This document shows positions 35,430 through 43,568 of a DNA stretch of 64,000 nucleotides, one piece after another. How positions within the stretch are numbered: the first letter of the stretch is position 1; every line of letters begins with the position of its first letter. The stretch is from Candidatus Methylophosphatis haderslevensis (GTDB lineage Bacteria; Pseudomonadota; Gammaproteobacteria; Burkholderiales; Rhodocyclaceae). A program made the position numbers and the translations under genes. Below the pieces are notes generated by a model. It made no database searches, was not told the origin of the DNA, and was given only the letters and a program-made list of their open reading frames with translations. Location of the stretch: contig JADJSA010000003.1 of the NCBI GenBank assembly GCA_016711925.1, positions 48,792 through 112,791 on the forward strand, written 5' to 3'.

Positions 35430-35485
35430 CCGCATGGAATGGACTTCTCCAGGCAACGCATAGCCAGGAGCGCCATTCCATGCGG
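35430..35485. repeat. Dispersed palindromic repeat, copy B
   Basis: A 13-bp perfect inverted repeat (35430-35442 and 35473-35485, arm CCGCATGGAATGG) with the same loop length and nearly the same loop bases as copy A. The tail GGCGAAGCGGCATTG follows to about 35505. Confidence 0.75.
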
Positions 35486-35576
35486 CTCCTGGCGAAGCGG
35501 CATTGTCTGGACGGTGGCCGGGCCGCGCAATCCCGCTTTCAGCCGGCCGGCATGGCCGTGGCCTCGCCGGGAAATC

Positions 35577-35714
35577 TCAGAGGTAGAGTACGGCGGGAAA
35601 TACTGTGGCGGCGAGCAGGTACACCACCCATTCGAGATTATGCCGCGCCAGGTAGCCGGTGAAGTGCAAGATCAGGACCGCGATTGCGATCACGTAGTAG
35701 AGGATGAACAGCAT
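35577..35714 (-). CDS. 45-residue hydrophobic membrane peptide
   Basis: A short frame reading MLFILYYVIAIAVLILHFTG and ending in a second hydrophobic stretch VVYLLAATVFPAVLYL, with a polar turn ARHNLEW between. Two membrane helices are predicted by eye. AGGGGAA lies eight bases upstream of the ATG at 35714. It is transcribed in the same direction as nadC, 118 bases downstream of it. No family is assigned. Confidence 0.5.
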   Translation of the reverse strand: MLFILYYVIAIAVLILHFTGYLARHNLEWVVYLLAATVFPAVLYL

Positions 35715-35832
35715 CCCGCGATTCCCCTGCGAATGAACTGGTTCGTCAAACCGGCTATCCGATACGGGTGCCGGCGCGTTACGCGCTTATAACCCGCGTC
35801 GCCCGCAAGGCGCAAGCCGGCGAGTCAAATTC

Positions 35833-36681
35833 TCACACCTCGACATGGCGCAGCGACAGGTCGATTGCCCGCGGGTCCTTGGTCAGGGTGCCGATCGAAA
35901 TGCGGTCGACGCCGGTTTCGGCGATTGCGCGCACCCGCTCGAACTTGACGCCGCCCGATGCTTCGAGCGCCGCGCGTCGCGCGTTGATGGCGACGGCTTC
36001 GCGCATTTCGTCGAGCGACATGTTGTCGAGCAGCACCATTACTGCGCCGGCATCGAGCGCTTCGCGCAACTGCGCGAGGGTCTCGACTTCGATCTGGATG
36101 AACACGTTGGAGGGCGCGATGGCGCGCGCCTGCTCTAGTGCCGGCCGGATCCCGCCGGCGGCGAGGATGTGGTTCTCCTTGATCAGGATGCCGTCGTAGA
36201 GGCCCATCCGGTGGTTGGTGCCGCCGCCTATCCGCACCGCATACTTCTGCGCCAGCCGCAGGCTCGGCAGCGTCTTGCGCGTATCGACGATCTGCGCGTG
36301 GGTGCCGGCGACCGCATCGACGAAGCGCCGCGTGACGGTGGCGGTGCCCGACAGAAGTTGCAGAAAATTCAGCGCGGCGCGCTCCGCGGTGAGCAGGGCA
36401 CGCGTTTCGGCGGTGATGTCGCACAGCGTCTGCCCGGCCTCGATGCGCTCGCCTTCGCGCGCGCGCCAGGTGACCTCGGACTGCGGGTCGAGCGCATGGA
36501 AGCAGGCGTCGAACCAGCGGCAGCCGCACAGCACGGCCTCTTCGCGCGAAATCACGCGCCCTTGCGCCGGGCGGCCGTGCGGAATCAGGCTGGCGGTCAG
36601 GTCGCCGGTGCCGACGTCTTCTGCCAGGGCGAGCGATACGTCGCGCTGGATTGCGACGGCGAGCTGATCTGTCGATTGCAT
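35833..36681 (-). CDS. nadC: Nicotinate-nucleotide diphosphorylase (carboxylating)
   Basis: Quinolinate phosphoribosyltransferase of de novo NAD synthesis, converting quinolinate and PRPP to nicotinate mononucleotide. The 282 residues show EDVGTGDLTASLIP, ERAALNFLQLLSGTAT, DTRKTLPSLRLAQKYAVRIGG (substrate-binding Arg/Lys set), LYDGILIKENH and VMVLLDNMS, all family hallmarks. The start is ATG 36681; an upstream in-frame TTG is less likely. It is divergent from the glutamate-synthase-like gene. Confidence 0.95.
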   Translation of the reverse strand: MQSTDQLAVAIQRDVSLALAEDVGTGDLTASLIPHGRPAQGRVISREEAVLCGCRWFDACFHALDPQSEVTWRAREGERIEAGQTLCDITAETRALLTAERAALNFLQLLSGTATVTRRFVDAVAGTHAQIVDTRKTLPSLRLAQKYAVRIGGGTNHRMGLYDGILIKENHILAAGGIRPALEQARAIAPSNVFIQIEVETLAQLREALDAGAVMVLLDNMSLDEMREAVAINARRAALEASGGVKFERVRAIAETGVDRISIGTLTKDPRAIDLSLRHVEV

Positions 36682-36803
36682 GGGCAATCCCCTATGATTC
36701 GCTACGCACTTTCGGTGTGCCGGGCGCGCAACGTTTGCGTTCGGAGGATTCTATCATCGGCTGCCGGGCATTCTTTGCCTGCGCGGCAGCGAGGGACCAC
36801 TCG

Positions 36804-38327
36804 ATGAACGAAATGTTGTCGGTATTGAAGGTCAGCCTCGGCGTGCTGATCGTGCTGGTGCTGCTCGGGGTGCTGGTGTTCCTGTACGTGCAGGACATCA
36901 CGCAGCAGAAGCACGCCATCCTGCGCAACTACCCGATCGTCGGCCACCTGCGCTATTTCTTCGAGCAGCTCGGCGAATACTTCCGCCAGTATTTCTTTCT
37001 CGGCGATCGCGAGGAAATGCCGTTCAACCGGTCGACGCGCGGCTGGATCTACCGGCTGGCGAAGAACGAGGGCGGCGTGATCGGTTTCGGCTCCACCTAC
37101 AACCTGCGCGAAGCCGGCGCGCTGGTTTTCGTCAACGCCCCCTTCCCGATTCTCGAGGAGGAGCGCCTGCCGACGCCGCCGCTGACGATCGGCGCGGGCC
37201 ATTGCGCACAGCCGTTCGTGGCGCGCTCGATCGTCAACATCAGCGGCATGAGCTACGGCGCCATCTCGAAGCCGGCGGTGCAGGCACTGTCGCGCGGCGC
37301 GGCGCTGGCCGGCTGCTGGATGGACACCGGCGAGGGCGGCCTGTCGCCGTATCACCTCGAAGGCGGCTGCGACATCATGATGCAGATCGGCACGGCCAAG
37401 TACGGCGTGCGCGACGCCGCCGGCAACCTGTCGGAGCCACGGCTGCGCGACCTGGCTGCGATCGAGCAGGTTCGCGCCTTCGAGATCAAGCTGTCGCAGG
37501 GCGCCAAGCCGGGCAAGGGCGGCGTGCTGCCGGGCGCCAAGGTGACGTCCGAGATCGCCGGGATACGCGGCATCGCGCAGGGCCAGGATTCGATCAGTCC
37601 GAACCGCCATCCAGACATCGACAACGTCGACCAATTGCTCGACCGGATCGCCTTCGTCCGCGCGGTGACCGGCAAGCCGGTAGGCGTCAAGACCGCCATC
37701 GGCGGCTGGCGTTTCATGAACGATTTGTGCGAGGCGGTGCTGCGCCGTGGCATCGCCAGCGCGCCCGATTTTCTGGCGATCGACGGCGGCGAAGGCGGCT
37801 CGGGTGCGGCGCCGCAGGCGCTGGCCGACCATGTCTCGCTGTCGATCGACGAGGCGCTGCCGCGCGTGATCGATGCGCTGATCGCGGCCGGCCTGACAGA
37901 GCGCGTGCGCGTCATCGCCGCGGGCAAGCTGGTGACCTCGGCGCGCGCCGCCTGGGCGCTTTCCGCGGGGGCGGATTTCGTCAATTCGGCGCGCGGCTTC
38001 ATGTTCTCGCTCGGCTGCGTGCAGGCGATGCGCTGCCACACCAACACCTGCCCGACCGGGGTGGCGACGCACGACCCGCGTTTGCAGCGCGGCCTGGTGG
38101 TCGAAGAGAAATGCCAGCGGGTTGCCAACTACTGCGTGAACATGAACCGCGAGATCGACATGATCGCCCATTCGTGCGGGCTGCGGCATGCGCGCGAATT
38201 CCGCCGCGAACACGTGCGCATCGTTCAGCCCAACGGGCAGAGCCTGGCGCTCAACATGCTCTATCCGTATCCGCAGGCGCGCGGACCGGCCACCCCGGTT
38301 CAACCTGCGAGTTTGCCATGTGCATGA
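36804..38327 (+). CDS. Membrane-anchored FMN-binding glutamate synthase-like protein
   Basis: 507 residues. An N-terminal membrane helix (VLKVSLGVLIVLVLLGVLVF) is followed by the FMN-binding central domain of glutamate synthase: NISGMSYGAISKPAVQALSRGA, DTGEGGLSPYH, KLSQGAKPGKGGVLPG, FLAIDGGEGGSGAAP and the cysteine motif CVQAMRCHTNTCPTGVATHDP that in GltB binds the 3Fe-4S cluster. It lacks the amidotransferase N-domain and the C-terminal beta-helix, and no gltD neighbour is seen. Such stand-alone proteins are widespread but uncharacterised; glutamate synthesis cannot be assumed. Confidence 0.9.
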   Translation: MNEMLSVLKVSLGVLIVLVLLGVLVFLYVQDITQQKHAILRNYPIVGHLRYFFEQLGEYFRQYFFLGDREEMPFNRSTRGWIYRLAKNEGGVIGFGSTYNLREAGALVFVNAPFPILEEERLPTPPLTIGAGHCAQPFVARSIVNISGMSYGAISKPAVQALSRGAALAGCWMDTGEGGLSPYHLEGGCDIMMQIGTAKYGVRDAAGNLSEPRLRDLAAIEQVRAFEIKLSQGAKPGKGGVLPGAKVTSEIAGIRGIAQGQDSISPNRHPDIDNVDQLLDRIAFVRAVTGKPVGVKTAIGGWRFMNDLCEAVLRRGIASAPDFLAIDGGEGGSGAAPQALADHVSLSIDEALPRVIDALIAAGLTERVRVIAAGKLVTSARAAWALSAGADFVNSARGFMFSLGCVQAMRCHTNTCPTGVATHDPRLQRGLVVEEKCQRVANYCVNMNREIDMIAHSCGLRHAREFRREHVRIVQPNGQSLALNMLYPYPQARGPATPVQPASLPCA

Positions 38328-38710
38328 CGGTGAGTTGCGGCACTTTCAGCCTCCGCGGTCGACATGTTTCGCCGCGTGTTGGTGCCGATGACTGCACCGA
38401 GAAACGGCAGTTGACCGCTCATCTCCACTCTGAAAACCACGCGGATTCAGCGATTCGGGACTTCGAGTAGCCTCACCGAATTCGGGAGTACGCTACGCAC
38501 CCGCTGGCACGTCCGGGCGGGCGAAGGGCCTTTCCGCTCCTCCATGCAGGCGTGGGGCCGCCGCGCCGTCGCCTTGCGCCAGACACCGGCCCGAACGCTC
38601 GTTCAGGCCCGTCCAGCCACCGCCTCAAGATTGAACCGCACCGTTCGCCCGACCGGGCGCGCCCGGGTGCGCGCGTCAAACTGGCAACCGGGCAAAACAC
38701 GTCGCCGGGC
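38328..38710. other. Intergenic DNA upstream of WYL regulator
   Basis: Part of a 671-base gap (38328-38998) between the glutamate-synthase-like gene and the WYL regulator. Apart from the palindromic repeat at 38711 I see no gene, RNA or clear promoter. The open frames here are arginine-rich and not protein-like. Confidence 0.4.
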
Positions 38711-38815
38711 CAGAAGCCGCATGGAATGGACCTCTGCAGGCAGAGCACCGCCAAGCGCGCCATTTCATGCGGCTTCTGGCGAGGCGGCATTGGCAGATCG
38801 TTGATTCATGCGATT
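38711..38815. repeat. Dispersed palindromic repeat, copy C
   Basis: A 19-bp inverted repeat with one mismatch (38711-38729 and 38760-38778, arm CAGAAGCCGCATGGAATGG), with a loop resembling those of copies A and B, then the conserved tail GGCGAGGCGGCATTGG and GATCGTTGA to about 38815. Compared with copy A the outer arm differs on both strands in a compensating way (AACCC/GGGTT versus AAGCC/GGCTT). Confidence 0.8.
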
Positions 38816-38998
38816 CGCAGGCGGATGGCCTCGGGCAATCGGGCCACAGTATTCACGATGCTCAATGCGTCGCCGTCGCCCGGCGTTCGCATCCCCGCAG
38901 CCCGAATGGCGGGAAAAAGCGCACCCTTGGACAAATCCGGCTTGCCCGCCGTTTCAGGCCATGCCATGATCCTGGCATTGCAACCGCGGATTGCCCGG

Positions 38999-40015
38999 AT
39001 GGACCGCACCGAGCGTTTCAAGAAGATCAGGCAGTCCCTGGAGCGGCACCGCGTCGTATCGTTCGAGGCATTGCGCGCGATGCTCGAAGTCTCGCGCGCC
39101 ACCCTGAATCGCGATCTCGCCTACCTGCGAGACCGGCTCAACACCCCGATCATGTTCGACCGTGAAGCAGGCGGCTACCGCATCGATCGCGCGCAGGCGG
39201 CGATGGGTGGACAGTACGAGCTGCCGGGTCTGTGGTTCACCGCCGCGGAGATCCACGCGCTGCTTACCCTGCAGCACCTGCTCGCCAACCTCGACCCGGG
39301 CGGCATGCTTGCGCCGCATATCCAGCCGCTGATCGCGCGCCTCAACGCGCTGCTCGGCAGTGCCGACAACACGGCCGACGAGATCCGCCGCCGCATCCTC
39401 ATCGTCGGCCTCGGCCGGCACGCCATGAAACTCGAACACTTCGAGCGCGTAGGCTCCGCGCTGCTGCGGCGCAAGCGCCTGCTCATCGGCTACTACTCGC
39501 GCGGACGCGGCGAGCTGACCGAGCGCGAAATCTCGCCCCAGCGGCTCGTGCATTACCGCGAGAACTGGTATCTCGACGCCTGGTGCCACAAGCGGCGCGG
39601 CCTGCGCAACTTCGCCATCGATTCGATCCGCCGCGCCCAAATTCTCGAAAAGCCCGCCCGCGAAGTCACGCCGAAAACCGTCGACGCCGCGCTCGGCCCT
39701 GGCTACGGCATCTTCGCCGGCCGCCGCCTCAAGTGGGCCACCCTGCGTTTCACCCCCGAGCGCGCCCGCTGGGTCGCCGCCGAACACTGGCACCCCAAAC
39801 AGCGCGGCCGATTCGAGCCAGACGGCCATTACGTGCTCGAGATTCCCTATGCCGATCACCGCGCGCTGCAGATGGACATTCTCAAATACGGCGCGGAGGT
39901 CGAGGTGGTGGGGCCAGCGGAGTTGCGGGACGTCATTGCCGCGCAAGTCGAGAATTTGGGCCGGCTCTATTCAAAATCCCTGTCAGGCTCACGCCATGAG
40001 ACTGGCGAGGAATAG
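38999..40015 (+). CDS. WYL-domain transcriptional regulator (YafY type)
   Basis: 338 residues. An N-terminal winged helix-turn-helix (DRTERFKKIRQSLERHRVV, then SFEALRAMLEVSRATLNRDL) is followed by a central region and a WYL domain (SPQRLVHYRENWYLDAWCH near residue 190) with a C-terminal WCX extension (TLRFTPERARWVAAEHWHP). WYL proteins sense small ligands or nucleic acids and often regulate defence or DNA-damage genes; the target here is unknown. The ATG at 38999 starts the conserved region, and an in-frame ATG at 38966 is possible. The gene ends only 15 bases before an IS3 terminal repeat. Confidence 0.88.
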   Translation: MDRTERFKKIRQSLERHRVVSFEALRAMLEVSRATLNRDLAYLRDRLNTPIMFDREAGGYRIDRAQAAMGGQYELPGLWFTAAEIHALLTLQHLLANLDPGGMLAPHIQPLIARLNALLGSADNTADEIRRRILIVGLGRHAMKLEHFERVGSALLRRKRLLIGYYSRGRGELTEREISPQRLVHYRENWYLDAWCHKRRGLRNFAIDSIRRAQILEKPAREVTPKTVDAALGPGYGIFAGRRLKWATLRFTPERARWVAAEHWHPKQRGRFEPDGHYVLEIPYADHRALQMDILKYGAEVEVVGPAELRDVIAAQVENLGRLYSKSLSGSRHETGEE

Positions 40016-40093
40016 GCTTGCTCACAACAATGATCTGGTCCCCAAAAAACGGACGCCACGAGGCATGGTAATTTGACCTTGTGGAGGTAGGAA

Positions 40094-40391
40094 ATGAAGA
40101 CAGGATCGGATCGGAAATACACGCCTGAATTTCGGGCGGCGGCGGTCAAGCAGGTGATGGACGGAGCTCGCAGCGTGCCGGCGGTGGCCCGTTCGCTGGA
40201 GATGTCGCCAAAGACGCTTGCGAACTGGGTGGGGCGTGCGCGCAAAGGCCAGGTGCTCGTGAAGCGGGAGCAGGTTCGGCCGGTGACGGAGCTGGAAGCG
40301 GAGGTGGGCCGATTGCGGCAGAGAATGCCAGGCTGCGCCTGGAAAAGGAGATACTAAAAAAGCGGCGGCGTACTTTGCCAAGGAGTCGATG
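40094..40391 (+). pseudogene. IS3 transposase OrfA, frameshifted copy
   Basis: DNA-binding first frame of an IS3 transposase (MKTGSDRKYTPEFRAAAVKQ, with helix-turn-helix RSVPAVARSLEMSPKTLANW). Compared with the intact copy at 43569 it lacks one A near 40320 (GCGGCAGAG instead of GCGGCAAGAG) and has six rather than seven As near 40357. The frame ends early in RQRMPGCAWKRRY and the leucine-zipper region is lost. Confidence 0.85.
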
Positions 40392-41287
40392 TGAGGTACG
40401 CCTGGATAGAAGCGAATATCGACTCCTATTCGGTCACGATGATGTGCGATCTGCTGTCGGTCTCACGCAGCGGCTTGCACGATGCGCGCCGGCGCGGGCC
40501 ATCGGCACGCGCGCTCGAGGAGGCGCAGATCGTGACCCGGATTCGCCGCGCACAGCTCAAGCATCGAGGCCGATACGGTCGTCGGCGCATGACCACGGAA
40601 CTGGTCGAAGACTCCGGCCGGCCGGTCAATCACAAGCGCATTGGACGGATCATGCGAACGCATGATCTTGCCAGTCGCAAGCGTCGTCGGTTTCGCGTGG
40701 TGACCACCGACTCGAAGCACGCTCACCCGGTGGCGCCGAATGTGCTTGGACGCGATTTTGCGGCCACTGCGCCGAATCAGAAATGGCTGGCCGACCTGAC
40801 CTATGTCCCGACCGATGAGGGCTGGTTGTACCTGGCCTTGGTGCTGGACCTGTTTGGCCGCAAGATCGTTGGCTGGGCGATGAGCGATACGATGCCCCAG
40901 GAACTGACCGCGGCGGCCCTGTGGGTGGCACTGGGGTGGCGCGATCCGCAGCCCGGCCTGATGCATCACTCGGATCGCGGTTCGCAATATGCCGCCCGCC
41001 ACTACCGCAAGGTGCTCGAGGCGCGCGGCATCACGGTCTCCATGAGCCGCAAGGGCGACTGCTGGGACAATGCACCGATGGAGTCGGCCAAAGGTACGCT
41101 GAAGGTCGAATGCGTCCATGGGGAGCATTTCCGGACCCGCGCCGAGGCCCAGCAGGCGATCGTCGAGTACATCGGCTACTACAATACGCTGCGCAGACAC
41201 TCGTCGTTGGGAAACGTCTCACCGGCTGAATTCGAGCGGCGCTGGCATGCCAGCGCAATCTCACTCGGCCAAAGAGTATCGCCGTGA
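40391..41287 (+). CDS. IS3-family transposase OrfB, copy 1
   Basis: Catalytic second frame (298 residues) with an rve/DDE integrase core: first Asp in NQKWLADLTYVPTDEG, second in MHHSDRGSQYA, and Glu in CWDNAPMESAKGTLKVE. It starts at a GTG overlapping the orfA stop (GTGA); in IS3 elements OrfB is normally made as an OrfAB fusion by -1 frameshifting on the A-rich slip site just upstream. It differs from copy 2 at only a few residues (for example MESAKGT versus MESANGT). Confidence 0.93.
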   Translation: MRYAWIEANIDSYSVTMMCDLLSVSRSGLHDARRRGPSARALEEAQIVTRIRRAQLKHRGRYGRRRMTTELVEDSGRPVNHKRIGRIMRTHDLASRKRRRFRVVTTDSKHAHPVAPNVLGRDFAATAPNQKWLADLTYVPTDEGWLYLALVLDLFGRKIVGWAMSDTMPQELTAAALWVALGWRDPQPGLMHHSDRGSQYAARHYRKVLEARGITVSMSRKGDCWDNAPMESAKGTLKVECVHGEHFRTRAEAQQAIVEYIGYYNTLRRHSSLGNVSPAEFERRWHASAISLGQRVSP

Positions 41288-41295
41288 GCAACCAC

Positions 41296-41363
41296 GCGTT
41301 ATCCACCGCCGGCCGGTTTCCGGTTCGTCGCAAGCGACCGAACCGGCCGGCCGTGGATAACGC
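41296..41363. repeat. Large hairpin in 3' part of IS3 copy 1
   Basis: 23-bp inverted arms (41296-41318 and 41341-41363, one mismatch), starting GCGTTATCCAC and ending in a GGCCGGCCGGTT-type block, with a partly self-complementary loop. It lies just after the orfB stop and inside the right terminal repeat. The same hairpin is at 44773-44840 in copy 2. Confidence 0.85.
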
Positions 41364-41415
41364 TTCTCGCTTCGTGGCGTCCGCCGAATGGGGACCGGTT
41401 CAGAAATGAGCTTCG

Positions 41416-42663
41416 TCAGTAGAATCTGTGGGAGAGTTCCGGCTCCGGCAACTTGCCAAGTGCATGATACAAAGCGAGTTCCGCGATGCGGAATGTGCGA
41501 AAGCCGTAGGATTTTCTCATGGTCACTTTGGCCTTGTTATTGAGGCCCTCGACGACACCGCTGGAGAACTGCTTGCGGGCCCGAAAGTAGTTGAGGATGA
41601 GCTCGCGATGGTTGCGTAGCGTCGCAGCGATTTTCTTCATCGGCTCGATGCGCGAGCACATCACGTCGTTGCACCATTGATCGAGGAATTTCCCCGCCCA
41701 GGTGGGCGAGTTGTAGTTCCAGAACTGTTGGAAGTCTTCCTTGAGCAGATAGGCGCGCACGGTCTTCAGGTTGTAGCGCAGCACATCGCGTAATCGGGGG
41801 CGTTGTTTGGCGGTCAGGTTGGTCTTGCGTTTGAGCAGGCACCAGCGGCTCTTCTTCAGTACCGGCTCGTAGCCGTCCTGCGCAAGCCGGCGCGCCTCGC
41901 CCGCGCGCACCTCGTCGAGCGCCTTGTTCATCTTGGCCACGATGTGAAAGCGATCCAGGATATTCAGCGCATTGACGCAGCGCGTGCGGATCACCTTCAG
42001 GTAGGGCTGCCACATGTCGGAGCAGACGAACTCGATCTTCTCGGCCAGCTCCTTGCCGATGAGGGTGAAGAACTGCTCGAAGCTCGCCACCGTGCGCTCC
42101 CTGCCGATCCACAGCAGGCGCGTGCAGCCTGCCTCGATCTGGTAGACGAGCGTCAAATACTTGTGGCCCTTGGCATAGGCGATCTCGTCGACGCCGATGG
42201 CAACAATGGGCCCCAGGGTGCGCTGCTCCAGCCCCCAGGCCACCACGAACTCGACCGCCTGGCAGACCTTCTCCCACGAGGTATGGAAAGACACCGCCGT
42301 CTCCTTCCAGGAGAGCTTCCTTGCCCAGTGGGCCAGAAACAGCATGTAGGCGCTGGTCAGCTGATGTTTGCCGCAACCCCATGGCACTTGCTCGATCTTG
42401 ACCCCGCAGGCCCGGCAATCGACGCGGCGCATGCGGTACAGTAACAGCACCATGAAGCCCCAGAAGGGAACGAATTCGAAGCGCCGCTGGCTCTGGTGAT
42501 CGTAGATCGGCCCGCGCTGCTGGCAGCCGGAACACACCGGCTTGGAGCCGCGCCGAGGCCGCACCTCGATCTCGATGCTCTTGGTTTGTGCGCACAGGCG
42601 CGCCTTGTCATAGACGAACCCTGGAAAGTGCTGGCAGTGGTTCAGAAGGGTGATCAGTTGCAT
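41416..42663 (-). CDS. ISL3-family transposase
   Basis: 415 residues. An N-terminal zinc-finger-like cysteine set (CSGCQQRGPIYDHQ and RRVDCRACGVKIEQVPWG) is followed by a DDE core (GPIVAIGVDEIAYAKGHKYL, then CSDMWQPYLKVI, and the late E in FSSGVVEGLNNKAKVTMRKS). It is typical of ISL3 (IS204/IS1001/IS1165) transposases and full length. It starts at ATG 42663. The element's terminal repeats could not be fixed by eye; the right end must lie upstream of the start codon, in about 42664-42700, and the left end close to the IS3 end at 41402. Confidence 0.92.
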   Translation of the reverse strand: MQLITLLNHCQHFPGFVYDKARLCAQTKSIEIEVRPRRGSKPVCSGCQQRGPIYDHQSQRRFEFVPFWGFMVLLLYRMRRVDCRACGVKIEQVPWGCGKHQLTSAYMLFLAHWARKLSWKETAVSFHTSWEKVCQAVEFVVAWGLEQRTLGPIVAIGVDEIAYAKGHKYLTLVYQIEAGCTRLLWIGRERTVASFEQFFTLIGKELAEKIEFVCSDMWQPYLKVIRTRCVNALNILDRFHIVAKMNKALDEVRAGEARRLAQDGYEPVLKKSRWCLLKRKTNLTAKQRPRLRDVLRYNLKTVRAYLLKEDFQQFWNYNSPTWAGKFLDQWCNDVMCSRIEPMKKIAATLRNHRELILNYFRARKQFSSGVVEGLNNKAKVTMRKSYGFRTFRIAELALYHALGKLPEPELSHRFY

Positions 42664-43090
42664 GGGAAAAGGAGCCGTCAAAGAACCGGGCGCCATCGTA
42701 GCCGAGCGGGCCCTGGCAGCGTATTGCCCGGATCTGGCTGACTGGCCCGCGAGCTGGCGCATCGAGGAACGTGACGTGGCGCCCGGCCAGCAGATCCTCG
42801 AATGCTTCAAGCCTTTCCTGCTGCATTTGCTAAGCCTAGGGCTGTCGAAGAAGACGCTGCACAAGCATCGGGACAACCTCTGGCTTCTGGGCGGTGAGAT
42901 GATCGGCACGATCTCGAACACGCCCAGGCTGCGAAAGCGGCCCATTGAAGAGTTGCTGTTCTCGGTGCTCGACGAAGAAGGCGGACCCCTGTTGTCCCAT
43001 CACGAATCGGAGCAAGAGCAACGCGCGTTCGACTCGACCTGCCGCAAATTCTTTCGCTTCCTGCACAATGGCAAAGATCAAATCGCGTAG
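42662..43090 (+). CDS. Conserved-looking hypothetical protein, N-terminus probably cut by ISL3 element
   Basis: About 142 residues with charged, helical sequence: YCPDLADWPASWRIEERDVA, then a segment LLSLGLSKKTLHKHRDNLW that resembles the N-terminal SAM-like domain of tyrosine recombinases, and a C-terminal HESEQEQRAFDSTCRKFFRF. The apparent ATG shares its bases with the start codon of the oppositely oriented ISL3 transposase, so the first residues are probably encoded by the insertion sequence and the true 5' end is missing. Function unknown. Confidence 0.5.
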   Translation: MGKGAVKEPGAIVAERALAAYCPDLADWPASWRIEERDVAPGQQILECFKPFLLHLLSLGLSKKTLHKHRDNLWLLGGEMIGTISNTPRLRKRPIEELLFSVLDEEGGPLLSHHESEQEQRAFDSTCRKFFRFLHNGKDQIA

Positions 43091-43564
43091 TGTGAATGCT
43101 CACCCGAAGCAAGCCGGCAAGTGCCCAGGGGTGGATAGCCGACGGGATCTGCCAGCACACCCGGGCCAAGACAAGGGCAGATGGTTGCGCGTGGCCCGGG
43201 CAGAGGTGTTCGGAGATTCGAGGCGAATGCGGGTCGACGCCACACCGCCGGCGCCGATTCCGTCAAGGGTCACTTGTCCGGGGCACGGCTTTGGTACGAC
43301 GGCAACCTCAATTCGGCCAAGGATCGTGGAATTGCCCCGGCGTTGAGCGGACAGGTGCGCCCTTGACGGCGCGCCAATCGCTACGCTGTTGGTTGGGCAT
43401 GGCGGAAGGCCTCTCCTCCGCCATGCCCTACCAGCCAGCGCAGCAGTTCTTCTATTGAAAGCGCATCCGCGTCATTCAGCAAATGCACACCGCCAAGCGC
43501 CGATCATGCTGCCGCCGGTCCTTCGAAGACTCCGAAAACCACCCACAGATTCCCCCGACGAACC
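43091..43564. other. Non-coding remnant DNA between unknown gene and IS3 copy 2
   Basis: 474 bases without a credible gene. It holds one strong hairpin (listed separately) and a looser inverted pair CCCGGGCCA/TGGCCCGGG around 43161-43200. The left terminal repeat expected for IS3 copy 2 is not here. Confidence 0.4.
43395..43428. repeat. Perfect 12-bp hairpin
   Basis: GGGCATGGCGGA (43395-43406) and its exact complement (43417-43428) enclose a 10-base loop. It could be a terminator-like or insertion-sequence-derived structure; no T tract follows. Confidence 0.6.
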
Positions 43565-43568
43565 GGAA

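Larger units (their letters stand above)
40031..41402 (+). mobile_element. IS3-family insertion sequence, copy 1 (both ends present, orfA broken)
   Basis: 1372 bases. Terminal inverted repeats of about 33 bp (40031-40063 and 41370-41402) match at about 25 positions, both beginning TGA with GGTCCCCA and CGGACGCCACGA inside. Two overlapping frames (orfA, orfB) and a large 3' hairpin lie between. No target duplication is visible (CAA on the left, GAA on the right), so the flanks were probably rearranged after insertion. Confidence 0.9.
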
